DNA from: Paenibacillus sp. FSL K6-3182
GTDB taxonomy: Bacteria; Bacillota; Bacilli; Paenibacillales; Paenibacillaceae
Direction: 5' to 3'
DNA: 64,000 bases
Assembly (NCBI RefSeq): GCF_037976325.1
Contig: NZ_CP150265.1
Coordinates: forward strand, 2,847,501 to 2,911,500
Each line of letters starts with the position of its first letter. The stretch's first letter is position 1. The translations under genes were made by a program, and so were the position numbers. The notes beneath the pieces were generated by a model. The model searched no databases. It was given only the letters and a program-made list of their open reading frames with translations, and was not told where the DNA came from. Below are positions 26,435-34,404 of the stretch, one piece after another.

Positions 26435-27100
26435 TCAAAGAATTTTGTCCAGATGCTCAAGAGGCCTATTTAAATTAAGCTTCATCAAACGTGAGGCTTC
26501 TTCACCATTACGCGCTTCAAGCGCTTGGATGATGTACTCATGATCCGCTGCAGCCGTATGGGTCTCCCAGCTCGGCCGTTTGAAGAAAATATATTTGTAT
26601 CTTCTTATATGTAATTGAAGCGAGGAGCAAAAGGTGAGTATATGCTGATTATTGGCAATTTGCAGTATGGTTTCATGAAACTCTTCATCATATTCCATCG
26701 CTTCATAGAGCTGCTCTTCACTAACTTTTTCATTAAAGCTGGCATTAATAGCACGCAGCTGTTCAATATGCTCTGGCTGTATATTGTCGGCAGCAAGCTC
26801 AGCTGCTAATGCTTGAAGGGCTGTAAGGGGCGCATACAGCTTAAGGATATCTTCCTTGGCTAGCGTCGTGACTCGCGTCTCTTTGCCAGGAAACATTTGA
26901 ATGAGTCCTTGAACCTCAAGCAATTGAAAGGCTTCCCTAATCGGTGTGCGGCTGACGCCAAGTGCCTCGGCAAGCTCTGAATCGTTAAGCTTCTCTCCGG
27001 GCTGAAGCGTGCCGTCGATAATCCATTTTTGCAGCTGGCTTAAGGTACGCTCCTTGGCGGATAGTCTAACGGGTGTTGAATAATCAGTTGGAATAGGCAG
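26435..27100 (-). CDS. GntR-family (FCD) regulator with an apparent CTG start
   Basis: FadR-subfamily repressor of 221 residues. The winged helix (about 15-80: LQPGEKLNDSELAEALGVSR, TPIREAFQLLEVQGLI) is followed by an FCD ligand domain (about 85-215) with acidic/histidine residues (D and H in YDEEFHETI, H in HTAAADHEYI) of the metal-binding type. The helix-turn-helix is in frame only upstream of the first TTG (26923); no ATG, GTG or TTG precedes it. The best start is CTG at 27100, 7 bases after a perfect AAAGGAGG (27115-27108). It is divergent from an MFS exporter that it likely represses. Confidence 0.85.
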   Translation of the reverse strand: MPIPTDYSTPVRLSAKERTLSQLQKWIIDGTLQPGEKLNDSELAEALGVSRTPIREAFQLLEVQGLIQMFPGKETRVTTLAKEDILKLYAPLTALQALAAELAADNIQPEHIEQLRAINASFNEKVSEEQLYEAMEYDEEFHETILQIANNQHILTFCSSLQLHIRRYKYIFFKRPSWETHTAAADHEYIIQALEARNGEEASRLMKLNLNRPLEHLDKIL

Positions 27101-27166
27101 AGGTGATCCTCCTTTATTTTATGGTTTCATTATGAAAGTGATAGGATAACTTATCCGACAATATAT

Positions 27167-27264
27167 AATATATCGCAGGTTCATTCATTGAAGCAAATGC
27201 CAAAAATTTTAAAAAGGAATTTATTGCTTTTATTTGCTTAAGGAAATATAATATGCGATATATT
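27167..27264. promoter_or_regulatory. Divergent regulatory region gntR / MFS exporter
   Basis: An exact 11-base inverted repeat, AATATATCGCA at 27167-27177 and TGCGATATATT at 27254-27264, brackets the promoters in the 201-bp divergent spacer. AT-rich alternating sites of this kind are typical of FCD-type GntR operators. The right copy begins two bases after the -10 of the MFS promoter, so binding would block initiation; the left copy would serve the regulator gene. Confidence 0.5.
27224..27252 (+). promoter_or_regulatory. SigA-type promoter of the MFS exporter
   Basis: TTGCTT (27224-27229), a 17-base spacer and a perfect TATAAT (27247-27252), 50 bases before the ATG. Confidence 0.6.
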
Positions 27265-27301
27265 ACATATTACATTCTATTTGGAGTAAGGAGAAAACTG
27301 T

Positions 27302-28531
27302 ATGTCTAGTACTCAAGCTTCAATCGCAACATCACCGTCCGCTTTAAAAACGATATACCCATTGTTGTTCGCTATTAGCTTCGTGCATTTGATTAATGAC
27401 ACGATTCAATCGGTCGTGCCGGCATTATTTCCTATTTTGAAGGACTCGCTTTCACTGAGCTTTGCTCAAATTGGATTGATCTCTTTGATGATTAATTTAA
27501 CTGCAGCGCTGCTTCAGCCTGTTGTCGGCATTTTATCTGATTCGCATCCGAAGCCGATGCTGCTGCCTATTGGCATGCTGTTCACAATGGGGGGCGTTGC
27601 TGCTCTTTCGTATGCTTCGCATTTCTGGATGGTTATGGTCGCTGTTATGTTAATTGGAATTGGCTCAGCCGTTTTCCATCCTGCTTCTGCGCGGGTTTCC
27701 TATTTGGCGGCTGGGACGAAAAAAGGTACAGGGCAGTCGATCTTTCAATTTGGCGGAAATATTGGACAATCGCTTGCACCAATTATGACAGCTGTTCTGT
27801 TCGTGCACACAGGTCAGCGCGGTGTGATCTGGTTTGCTTTGGTCGTTACGATAGGAATTATCATTCAATTTAATGTAGCCAAATGGTACGGCAAGCAGCT
27901 CGCACTTGAGCCAAGCAAGAGCACGAAGCAAGCGGCAAAGCCGGTTTCCAAACTTAATGTGTCCACCGGTAAAGTTGTATTTGCCATAACGATTTTAATG
28001 ATTCTTGTGTTTTCCAAAAACGTCTATATTTCTGCGATCAGCAGCTATTACTCGTTTTATGCCATCGAGCATTTTGGACTCTCCGTCAGTCATGCTCAAA
28101 TCGTATTGTTTGTCTTTCTTGCAGCGAATGTTATTGGCTTGCTTCTCGGCGGGGTGCTCGCAGATAAGTTCAGCCGTCGCAGCTTGATCTGGTTCTCGAT
28201 CCTAGGAACTGCACCATTTGCGCTGCTGCTTCCTTATGCTAATTTAACATTTTCCGTTATTTTAATCTTTTTTGCCGGTTTAATCTTGGCCTCGGCGTTT
28301 TCCGTTATTTTAGTTTATGCGAACGAATTGCTGCCTGGGCGGGTTGGCCTCGTATCAGGTGTATTTTTCGGAATGGCGTTTGGTCTCGGGGGCATTGGTT
28401 CGGCGGTGCTCGGCAATTTGGCAGATTCCATGGGTATTGAGTTTGTCATTCGCTGCACGTCCTATTTGCCTTTGCTCGGCATGCTGACGATTTTGCTGCC
28501 ATCGGATCGCAAAGCCAAAGCAGCCGTTTAA
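27302..28531 (+). CDS. MFS exporter, fosmidomycin-resistance (Fsr) type
   Basis: Major facilitator of 409 residues with about twelve membrane helices, in the Fsr group of drug exporters: HLINDTIQSVVPALFPIL near 22-39, the GILSDSHPKPMLLPIG loop, and GSAVFHPASARVSYLA near 121-136, where HP and the neighbouring residues are group marks. A charged loop near 195-215 separates the halves. AAGGAG precedes the ATG by about 8 bases. The divergent GntR/FCD protein is the likely regulator. The natural substrate may be a metabolite rather than a drug. Confidence 0.88.
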   Translation: MSSTQASIATSPSALKTIYPLLFAISFVHLINDTIQSVVPALFPILKDSLSLSFAQIGLISLMINLTAALLQPVVGILSDSHPKPMLLPIGMLFTMGGVAALSYASHFWMVMVAVMLIGIGSAVFHPASARVSYLAAGTKKGTGQSIFQFGGNIGQSLAPIMTAVLFVHTGQRGVIWFALVVTIGIIIQFNVAKWYGKQLALEPSKSTKQAAKPVSKLNVSTGKVVFAITILMILVFSKNVYISAISSYYSFYAIEHFGLSVSHAQIVLFVFLAANVIGLLLGGVLADKFSRRSLIWFSILGTAPFALLLPYANLTFSVILIFFAGLILASAFSVILVYANELLPGRVGLVSGVFFGMAFGLGGIGSAVLGNLADSMGIEFVIRCTSYLPLLGMLTILLPSDRKAKAAV

Positions 28532-28632
28532 TCCGAGTGGACGATTTTCTCATTAGGACAATTTCCGCGCATTCCCCGCCCACATACAATGTTGGTGTAT
28601 AGCCTAATTGGTGCTGGGAGGGGAGTAACGCT

Positions 28633-28719
28633 GTGAATAAGCGGACTTTAATGATCGTTTCGCTTGTCATTTATGTTATGCTAGCTATCTTATTCCTCAT
28701 TTTGTCTATTTTTCATTAA
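28633..28719 (+). CDS. 28-residue single-helix membrane peptide
   Basis: A short frame from GTG at 28633 encodes MNKRTLMIV followed by an unbroken hydrophobic helix (about residues 6-27) ending in FH. A strong purine-rich site (GGGAGGGGAG, 28617-28626) lies 6 bases before the GTG, and a perfect terminator follows 14 bases after the stop. The positive N-terminus predicts N-in orientation. It follows the MFS exporter by about 100 bases and could be its accessory subunit, or an independent small membrane protein. No homologue is recognised. Confidence 0.6.
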   Translation: MNKRTLMIVSLVIYVMLAILFLILSIFH

Positions 28720-28732
28720 ACACATAACAGAG

Positions 28733-28792
28733 CAAGGGCTGTCCTAGAAGTAGATTAATCTACTCTAGGCAGCCCTTGTTTGTTTATTTTCC
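28733..28792. terminator. Bidirectional terminator
   Basis: CAAGGGCT (28733-28740) pairs with AGCCCTTG (28771-28778), with CCTAG/CTAGG and AGTAGATTAATCTACT pairing inside, followed by a T-rich stretch. It lies between the small peptide gene and the convergent AraC gene. Confidence 0.85.
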
Positions 28793-28796
28793 TCGG

Positions 28797-29690
28797 CTAC
28801 TTGCCTGGCTGCTCCTGACTAAGCTTCATTTTACGGTAATCCTTCGGAACGACGCCCTTGGTTTCACGGAAAATACGGGAGAAGGTTTTGTATGAGCCAT
28901 AACCAACCTCCAGCGCAATTTCAGCGACGCTCATATCGGTAGAAACAAGCAGGCTGCAGGCATGCCGCAAGCGCAAATCATGCAGGAAATGTACGAATGT
29001 TTGTCCAGTCGTTTGTTTAATTACTTCACTTATGCGAGACATGCTCAGTGAAAAGCGGCTTGCAAGATCAGATAGCGCAAGCTCGTCTTGATAATGTTGA
29101 TGAATATAATGAATGATTGGCCAAACCGAGGCACTCGATTTGGAAGCAAGCCTTGAGGCTGGAGCAGACGGCGCAATATTGCGGCGATAACGATCAAAAA
29201 AAGCTAATATTTCCTTCAACCGCACTTGCAGCATCGTTCGGCGCCAAGGCTCCTGCCCCGCGTACTCACGAAACATATCTTCTATTAAATGCTTCATTCG
29301 TTCATTATCAGCACCGCTAAGTTGAACGGATGGAGGCAGAGTATTCTGATCGATGAGGTCCATAAGGCCTTCCTCTTGTCCAGGCTCCATCAGCAAGTCC
29401 ATGCTAAACATACAATTATAAAGAACAAGTGTACTCCCGGGCTCTGTAAATAGTTCATGCACCTGATAAGGAAGCACAAACGTAAAGGTGCCGGGCAGCA
29501 TTTGATGTTTTGCATCGTTGATCGATTCAGAGCCCCTTCCGTCTATAACATAAGAGAACTCCAAAAAATCATGGCGATGCGGCCTAAAGCCATGGTAAAG
29601 ACGGTTTAGGCTAATATGGAGGGGAGAAGAGGTATTCATATTTGGATACGTTTTCAAATAGTCAGGTATGTAGGTCATGAATGAATGCAT
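28797..29690 (-). CDS. AraC-family transcriptional regulator
   Basis: Regulator of 297 residues. The cupin sensor (RPHRHDFLEFSYVIDGRGSE, LPGTFTFVLPYQVHEL; about 36-80) precedes the AraC double helix-turn-helix (LALSDLASRFSLSMSRISEVI, VAEIALEVGYGSYKTFSRIF; about 195-285). CGGAGGA lies right before the ATG at 29690, which leaves only one base of spacing; the in-frame ATG at 29678 leaves 13, so the start is uncertain by four codons. It is divergent from the oxidoreductase/isomerase pair, its probable target. Confidence 0.88.
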   Translation of the reverse strand: MHSFMTYIPDYLKTYPNMNTSSPLHISLNRLYHGFRPHRHDFLEFSYVIDGRGSESINDAKHQMLPGTFTFVLPYQVHELFTEPGSTLVLYNCMFSMDLLMEPGQEEGLMDLIDQNTLPPSVQLSGADNERMKHLIEDMFREYAGQEPWRRTMLQVRLKEILAFFDRYRRNIAPSAPASRLASKSSASVWPIIHYIHQHYQDELALSDLASRFSLSMSRISEVIKQTTGQTFVHFLHDLRLRHACSLLVSTDMSVAEIALEVGYGSYKTFSRIFRETKGVVPKDYRKMKLSQEQPGK

Positions 29691-29836
29691 TCCTCCGAAA
29701 ATCTGAGACTTTTATCGAAAAACAAGCACGATTTCTCATCCCGTTTATTCTAACATAAATGAAGAGATCAAGCGTTACCAAAAACGAGTGCTTATTGCTG
29801 AGCAAGGGTTCATTCAAAATTATAGGAGGAATTTCA

Positions 29837-30916
29837 TTGACTACAGAAAATAAGATTAGAATAGGTATTATCGGTGCAGGAAATATTGGCAACGTCCATG
29901 CAGGAGAATTTTCTAAGCTTGGCGAAGAGTGTATCATTACGGCGATTACTGATCTGGATTTGAAGCGAGCAGAGAAAGCAGCCAAGCAATATGGTATTGA
30001 GCATGTTGCGGCTTCCAATGAAGAGTTGATTCAGCGAGCTGACATCGATGCGGTCATCATCGGTGTGCCTAACCAATTCCATGCTCCGCTTGCCGTACAA
30101 GCTCTTGAAGCGGGCAAGCATGTATTGATAGAGAAGCCGATGGGCATTAACAGCGATGCTGCTCGTCAAATATTGAGAGCAAGCGAAGCAGCAGACCGTG
30201 TCGTCATGGTCGCTCATCAAATGCGCTGGGAATCTGTAGCGATGCAAATTAAAGAGCAAATCGACCGTGGTGAGCTTGGCAAAATTTATACAGCCAAAAC
30301 GGGCTGGTTTCGCCGCAAGGGCATTCCGGGCTGGGGCACATGGTTTACACAAATGGATCAATCGGGCGGCGGCCCGCTTATCGATATCGGCGTTCACATG
30401 CTTGACCTTGCGCTGTATTTGATGGGCAATCCAAAGCCGGTTTCCGTATATGGATCAACCTATGCAGAGTTTGGCCCAAACCGTAAAGGGATTGGCACAT
30501 GGGGTACACCGGATTGGGACGGAACTTATGATGTTGAGGATTTGGCTACGGCGCTAATCAAAATGGAAGACGGCAGTACACTCTCGCTTGAAGTGAGCTG
30601 GGCTGTTCATATGGATACGGACAATTCACCGTTTATCCATGTAATGGGCTCAGAAGGCGGAGCAAGCTATCGCGGTGCTGAAGGCAAGCTGCTTACAGAA
30701 AAATTTGATCGCCCGATTGAAAGTGTTTTGAGCAAAGCAGACAATGATGAAGGTGAGCGCGCTCGTCTTAGCCGTCACTTCCTTGCATGTATTCGTGAAG
30801 GTAAACAGCCGATTACTTCCGTATTGACTGGTTTGACGAACAATCTTGTGCTTGATGCAATTTATGAATCATCGCGCACAGGCAATGAAGTGAAGCTCGA
30901 CTGGAATCTAAATTAA
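29837..30916 (+). CDS. Gfo/Idh/MocA family oxidoreductase
   Basis: NAD(P)-dependent oxidoreductase of 359 residues acting on a sugar or cyclitol. Rossmann motif GIIGAGNIGNVHAGEF (about 13-28), conserved HVLIEKPMG block near 95-105, and the C-terminal-domain segment GGGPLIDIGVHMLDLALYLMG, with H and D at the catalytic positions of the family. The start is TTG at 29837, 7 bases after AGGAGG (29824-29829); the ATG at 29759 would add an unlikely 26-residue tail. A sugar isomerase follows at 33 bases, so this is a two-gene operon. Confidence 0.9.
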   Translation: MTTENKIRIGIIGAGNIGNVHAGEFSKLGEECIITAITDLDLKRAEKAAKQYGIEHVAASNEELIQRADIDAVIIGVPNQFHAPLAVQALEAGKHVLIEKPMGINSDAARQILRASEAADRVVMVAHQMRWESVAMQIKEQIDRGELGKIYTAKTGWFRRKGIPGWGTWFTQMDQSGGGPLIDIGVHMLDLALYLMGNPKPVSVYGSTYAEFGPNRKGIGTWGTPDWDGTYDVEDLATALIKMEDGSTLSLEVSWAVHMDTDNSPFIHVMGSEGGASYRGAEGKLLTEKFDRPIESVLSKADNDEGERARLSRHFLACIREGKQPITSVLTGLTNNLVLDAIYESSRTGNEVKLDWNLN

Positions 30917-30949
30917 TCATAATTGTTTGTAGAATGAGGAGGAATTTGT

Positions 30950-31786
30950 ATGTTGAGGGGTTTAACTGGAGCGGGTCTTGGTCGAATCGAAAGTGATGAG
31001 CATCTAATTAAGCTCGCTGGCGCGTACGGATTTCAAGCTGTAGATTTGGATGCGGCGTCGCTAATTAATCGTTATGGCGTAGAGCAAGCGCGTGAGCTTC
31101 TTGCAAGCAATGGCGTAGTAATTGGCTCCATTGGTCTTCCAGTAGAATGGAGAACAACGGAAGAAGCTTTTCTTGAAGGATTGGAGAAGCTGGCTTCCTC
31201 AGCGGCTGCGGCTGCGGCTCTAGGCTGTACAAGCTGCTGCACCTATATTTTGCCTTCAACAGATTTGAAAGCAGCTCGCTTCATGGCACTTGCAACTCGC
31301 AGATTGCGTACTTGCGCTCAAATTCTAGGCGCTTATGGCATTCGCCTTGGCCTTGAATTTGTTGGCCCGCATCATTTGCGGACGCGTTGGGAGAATCCGT
31401 TTATTTGGACGCTCGAGGAAACATTGGAGTGGATCGACGCAATCGGTGAGAGCAATGTAGGATTGTTGTTTGATGCCTATCACTGGTATACGAACAGCCT
31501 GACTGTTGCTGATATTGAAGCGCTTCGTCCAGAGCAAATCGTCCATGTTCATATCAATGACGCGCCGGATGTTCCGGTTGAGGAAGCACTCGACAACGGC
31601 CGCGTATATCCAGGTGAAGGTGTAATTGATTTAGTCGGATTCCTGCAAGCACTTAATCGTATTGGCTATAAAGGTGCCGTTTCACAGGAAATCTTATCAT
31701 CAGAAGCGGAATCGCAATCGCCGGAAGAGCTGGCGCAGCGCTCCAAAGCAGGCTTTGATAAAGTATTTGGCGCAGCTGGTCTGTAA
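30950..31786 (+). CDS. Sugar phosphate isomerase/epimerase (xylose isomerase-like TIM barrel)
   Basis: TIM-barrel protein of 278 residues of the AP-endonuclease 2/xylose isomerase-like superfamily. Metal-site candidates are E in RLGLEFVGPHH (about 130-140), D and H in GLLFDAYHWY (about 175-184), H in IVHVHINDAP (about 200-209) and E in AVSQEIL near 245, the usual set of Glu-Asp-His-Glu ligands. It would interconvert a keto and aldo sugar or an inosose made by the preceding oxidoreductase. GAGGAGG precedes the ATG. A terminator follows. Confidence 0.88.
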   Translation: MLRGLTGAGLGRIESDEHLIKLAGAYGFQAVDLDAASLINRYGVEQARELLASNGVVIGSIGLPVEWRTTEEAFLEGLEKLASSAAAAAALGCTSCCTYILPSTDLKAARFMALATRRLRTCAQILGAYGIRLGLEFVGPHHLRTRWENPFIWTLEETLEWIDAIGESNVGLLFDAYHWYTNSLTVADIEALRPEQIVHVHINDAPDVPVEEALDNGRVYPGEGVIDLVGFLQALNRIGYKGAVSQEILSSEAESQSPEELAQRSKAGFDKVFGAAGL

Positions 31787-31823
31787 GAAATACTCCTTCA
31801 AATATAATATGGCTGTTAATTAC

Positions 31824-31868
31824 ATCGCTGCAAGCACACATCATCGTGCTTGCAGCGATTTTTTATTA
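31824..31868 (+). terminator. Terminator after the isomerase gene
   Basis: A perfect 14-bp stem (ATCGCTGCAAGCAC at 31824-31837, complement at 31846-31859) with an 8-base loop, followed by six T. Confidence 0.93.
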
Positions 31869-31897
31869 TTTAGCGAGAATTCGAAAAAACGCTAATT

Positions 31898-31926
31898 TTG
31901 ACATGATTTTTCATGAAATGTATTGG
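31898..31926 (+). promoter_or_regulatory. Possible promoter of the GH95-GH3 operon
   Basis: A perfect TTGACA (31898-31903) with a 17-base spacer to TATTGG (31921-31926), a weak -10. It lies about 90 bases before the GH95 start. Only the -35 is strong, so an activator may be needed. Confidence 0.35.
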
Positions 31927-32014
31927 GTACTGTTGAGCAGGGCTATTCCGTTATGATGAATAATAACTGTTTTTTTAAACACTGTGAACAGAGCGATAAT
32001 AGGAGACCAAAAAC

Positions 32015-34399
32015 ATGGGATATAAAGCAGAGCAGCTTCATCCGTTAAACCTTTGGTATAAGCAGGAGGCTTCACGATGGGAGGAAGCACTGCCCATTGG
32101 GAATGGCCGACTAGGCGGTATGGTATTTGGCGGCGTGGAACAAGAACGCATTCAATTAAATGAAGATACATTGTGGTCAGGCTTTCCGCGGGATACGAAC
32201 AATTACGAAGCGCTGCGCTATTTAAAGCGAGCTCGGGACTTCATAGCAGATAAAAGATTTGTTGAGGCGGAACAGTTAATCGAGGCGAAGATGCTCGGAA
32301 CAAACACAGAGTCCTATCAACCGATGGGCGACTTGTTTATAGAGCAGCATTTTGAACACGCGCATGATCAGGCTGCAGATTACATTCGCAAGCTTGATAT
32401 CGATGCAGGCATCGCTGCTGCACGGTTTCAAGTGGGTAAAACGGTTTACTCGCGCGAGATGTTCGTTAGCGCGGTGGATCAAGTGTTATGCGTTAGATAC
32501 GAGTCAGAAGGAGAAGACCTGCTAGAGCTTACTGCAGCGATGGCTTCCTCCGTACAGTTTGGAATCGAGGCAGCAGGCAGCGACGCTATCGTGCTTCACG
32601 GTCGTTGTCCGAGTCATGTAGCAGACAATTATATGGGCGATCATCCGCTGGCTGTACAGTATGAGAATGATCGCGGCATTACGTTTCAAGGAAAACTGAG
32701 AGTCAAGATAGAAGGCGGCAAACTATCGATAAACTGCGATAAGCAAATAAATATTCAAGGGGCAAGCTCGGCTACATTTCTATTAAGCGCAGTAACAAGC
32801 TTTGTGAACTTTGATGTTCAGCCAGACAAAACAGCTGCTGATCTGGCCGAGCAAAACGATCGCCTACTGGAGAAAGCATTAACATTTAGCTATGAACAGC
32901 TGCGAGAGCGCCATGTAGAGGATCATCGAAGCTTATTTCAACGCGTACAGCTAGATTTGGGGCGGACGGCACAAGCTCAATTGCCGACAGATGAGCGGCT
33001 GGAAAACTATAAGCAAGGCAAACAAGATCCAGCATTGGAAGCGCTGTATTTCCAATACGGCCGATATTTGCTTATGGCAAGTTCGCGGCCAGGCACGCAG
33101 CCGGCTAATCTGCAAGGCATATGGAATGACCGGGTTCAGCCGCCTTGGAACAGCGACTATACGACGAATATTAATACGCAAATGAATTATTGGCCGGCGG
33201 AAATAGGGAATTTGAGCGAATGCCATGAGCCGTTGTTTCGCTTGATTGAGGAACTCAGCATCACGGGAGCCCGTACTGCGGCTATTCATTACAACAGTGC
33301 AGGCTGGGTAGCGCATCATAATGTGGATTTATGGCGGACATCAACGCCGACAGCCGGTCATCCAAGCTGGGCTTTCTGGCCGCTTGGCGGCGTTTGGCTG
33401 ACGCAGCATTTATGGGAGCATTATTTATATCATCCGAGTGAAGCCTTTTTGAGAGAAAAAGCTTATCCCTTAATGAAGGGCGCAGCTTTATTTTGTTTGG
33501 ATTGGCTACAGGAGAATAACAAAGGGCAGCTGATGACTTCGCCATCCACGTCGCCAGAGAATAAATTTCTGACCGCACAAGGCGAGGTTAGCAGTGTTGC
33601 TGAGTCATCTGCTATGGACATTACTTTAATTGGCGAGCTGTTTGATCATTGCGCAGCAGCTGCGAGCTTGCTCGGAATCGATGCATCTTTCAAGCAGCAG
33701 CTAGAAGCAGCGAGGAGCAAGCTTCCTCCGCTGCAAATTGCGCCTAATGGACAAATGCAGGAATGGCATGATTATTTCGAGGAGCACGAGCCTGGGCATC
33801 GTCACGTATCCCATCTATATGGCTTATTTCCAGGTACGTCCATCAATCAAGAAACAACTTCGGAGCTTGTGGAAGCGGGCCGCCTTTCACTTGAGAGCCG
33901 CATAAACCACGGAGGCGGCCATACAGGCTGGAGCTGTGCGTGGTTAATTAACTTATTTGCGAGGCTGAAGGATTCGAAGTCTTCTTATCACTTTATCCAT
34001 ACTTTGCTTGCACGCTCTACGCATCCGAATTTGTTCGATGATCATCCACCATTTCAAATCGATGGGAACTTTGGCGGTACGGCGGGCATTGCAGAGCTTC
34101 TGCTGCAAAGCCATTTGGGTTATATCGAGCTTCTGCCAGCGCTTCCGGGTGCATGGCCGGCAGGCTGCGTGAAAGGTCTTAAAGCGCGCGGAGGGTTTGT
34201 TGTCGATATGGAATGGACAGATGGCAAGCTGGCGGCTGGCCGCATGCAATCCACACACGGATCGATTTGCAGTTTGCGATCGAAGGAATCCATTACCGTT
34301 GTTGCTTCTGACGGTACAGCTATCAATGCGTCAAAGCCATTTCCAACAAACAAAAATGAATGGTATAGCATATTAACATCCACGATAGAGGGGGAGTAA
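32015..34399 (+). CDS. GH95 alpha-L-fucosidase (or alpha-L-galactosidase)
   Basis: Glycoside hydrolase family 95 protein of 794 residues, no signal peptide, so cytoplasmic. The N-terminal beta domain opens with [20 protein letters not shown] and [10 protein letters not shown]; the (alpha/alpha)6 barrel follows, with NLQGIWND and [12 protein letters not shown]. By comparison with the Bifidobacterium enzyme, the general acid is E515 (STSPENKF), the base-activating asparagines are N385 and N387, and the aspartate is D683 (IDGNFGG). It inverts alpha-1,2-fucosyl links, as in xyloglucan side chains; alpha-L-galactosides are an alternative. A GH3 gene starts 6 bases downstream. Confidence 0.93.
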   Translation: MGYKAEQLHPLNLWYKQEASRWEEALPIGNGRLGGMVFGGVEQERIQLNEDTLWSGFPRDTNNYEALRYLKRARDFIADKRFVEAEQLIEAKMLGTNTESYQPMGDLFIEQHFEHAHDQAADYIRKLDIDAGIAAARFQVGKTVYSREMFVSAVDQVLCVRYESEGEDLLELTAAMASSVQFGIEAAGSDAIVLHGRCPSHVADNYMGDHPLAVQYENDRGITFQGKLRVKIEGGKLSINCDKQINIQGASSATFLLSAVTSFVNFDVQPDKTAADLAEQNDRLLEKALTFSYEQLRERHVEDHRSLFQRVQLDLGRTAQAQLPTDERLENYKQGKQDPALEALYFQYGRYLLMASSRPGTQPANLQGIWNDRVQPPWNSDYTTNINTQMNYWPAEIGNLSECHEPLFRLIEELSITGARTAAIHYNSAGWVAHHNVDLWRTSTPTAGHPSWAFWPLGGVWLTQHLWEHYLYHPSEAFLREKAYPLMKGAALFCLDWLQENNKGQLMTSPSTSPENKFLTAQGEVSSVAESSAMDITLIGELFDHCAAAASLLGIDASFKQQLEAARSKLPPLQIAPNGQMQEWHDYFEEHEPGHRHVSHLYGLFPGTSINQETTSELVEAGRLSLESRINHGGGHTGWSCAWLINLFARLKDSKSSYHFIHTLLARSTHPNLFDDHPPFQIDGNFGGTAGIAELLLQSHLGYIELLPALPGAWPAGCVKGLKARGGFVVDMEWTDGKLAAGRMQSTHGSICSLRSKESITVVASDGTAINASKPFPTNKNEWYSILTSTIEGE

Positions 34400-34404
34400 G
34401 CATT

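Noticed and set aside
29834..30397. 187-codon minus-strand frame within the Gfo/Idh/MocA gene
   Set aside because: Opposite a clearly conserved oxidoreductase; no ribosome site or known family.
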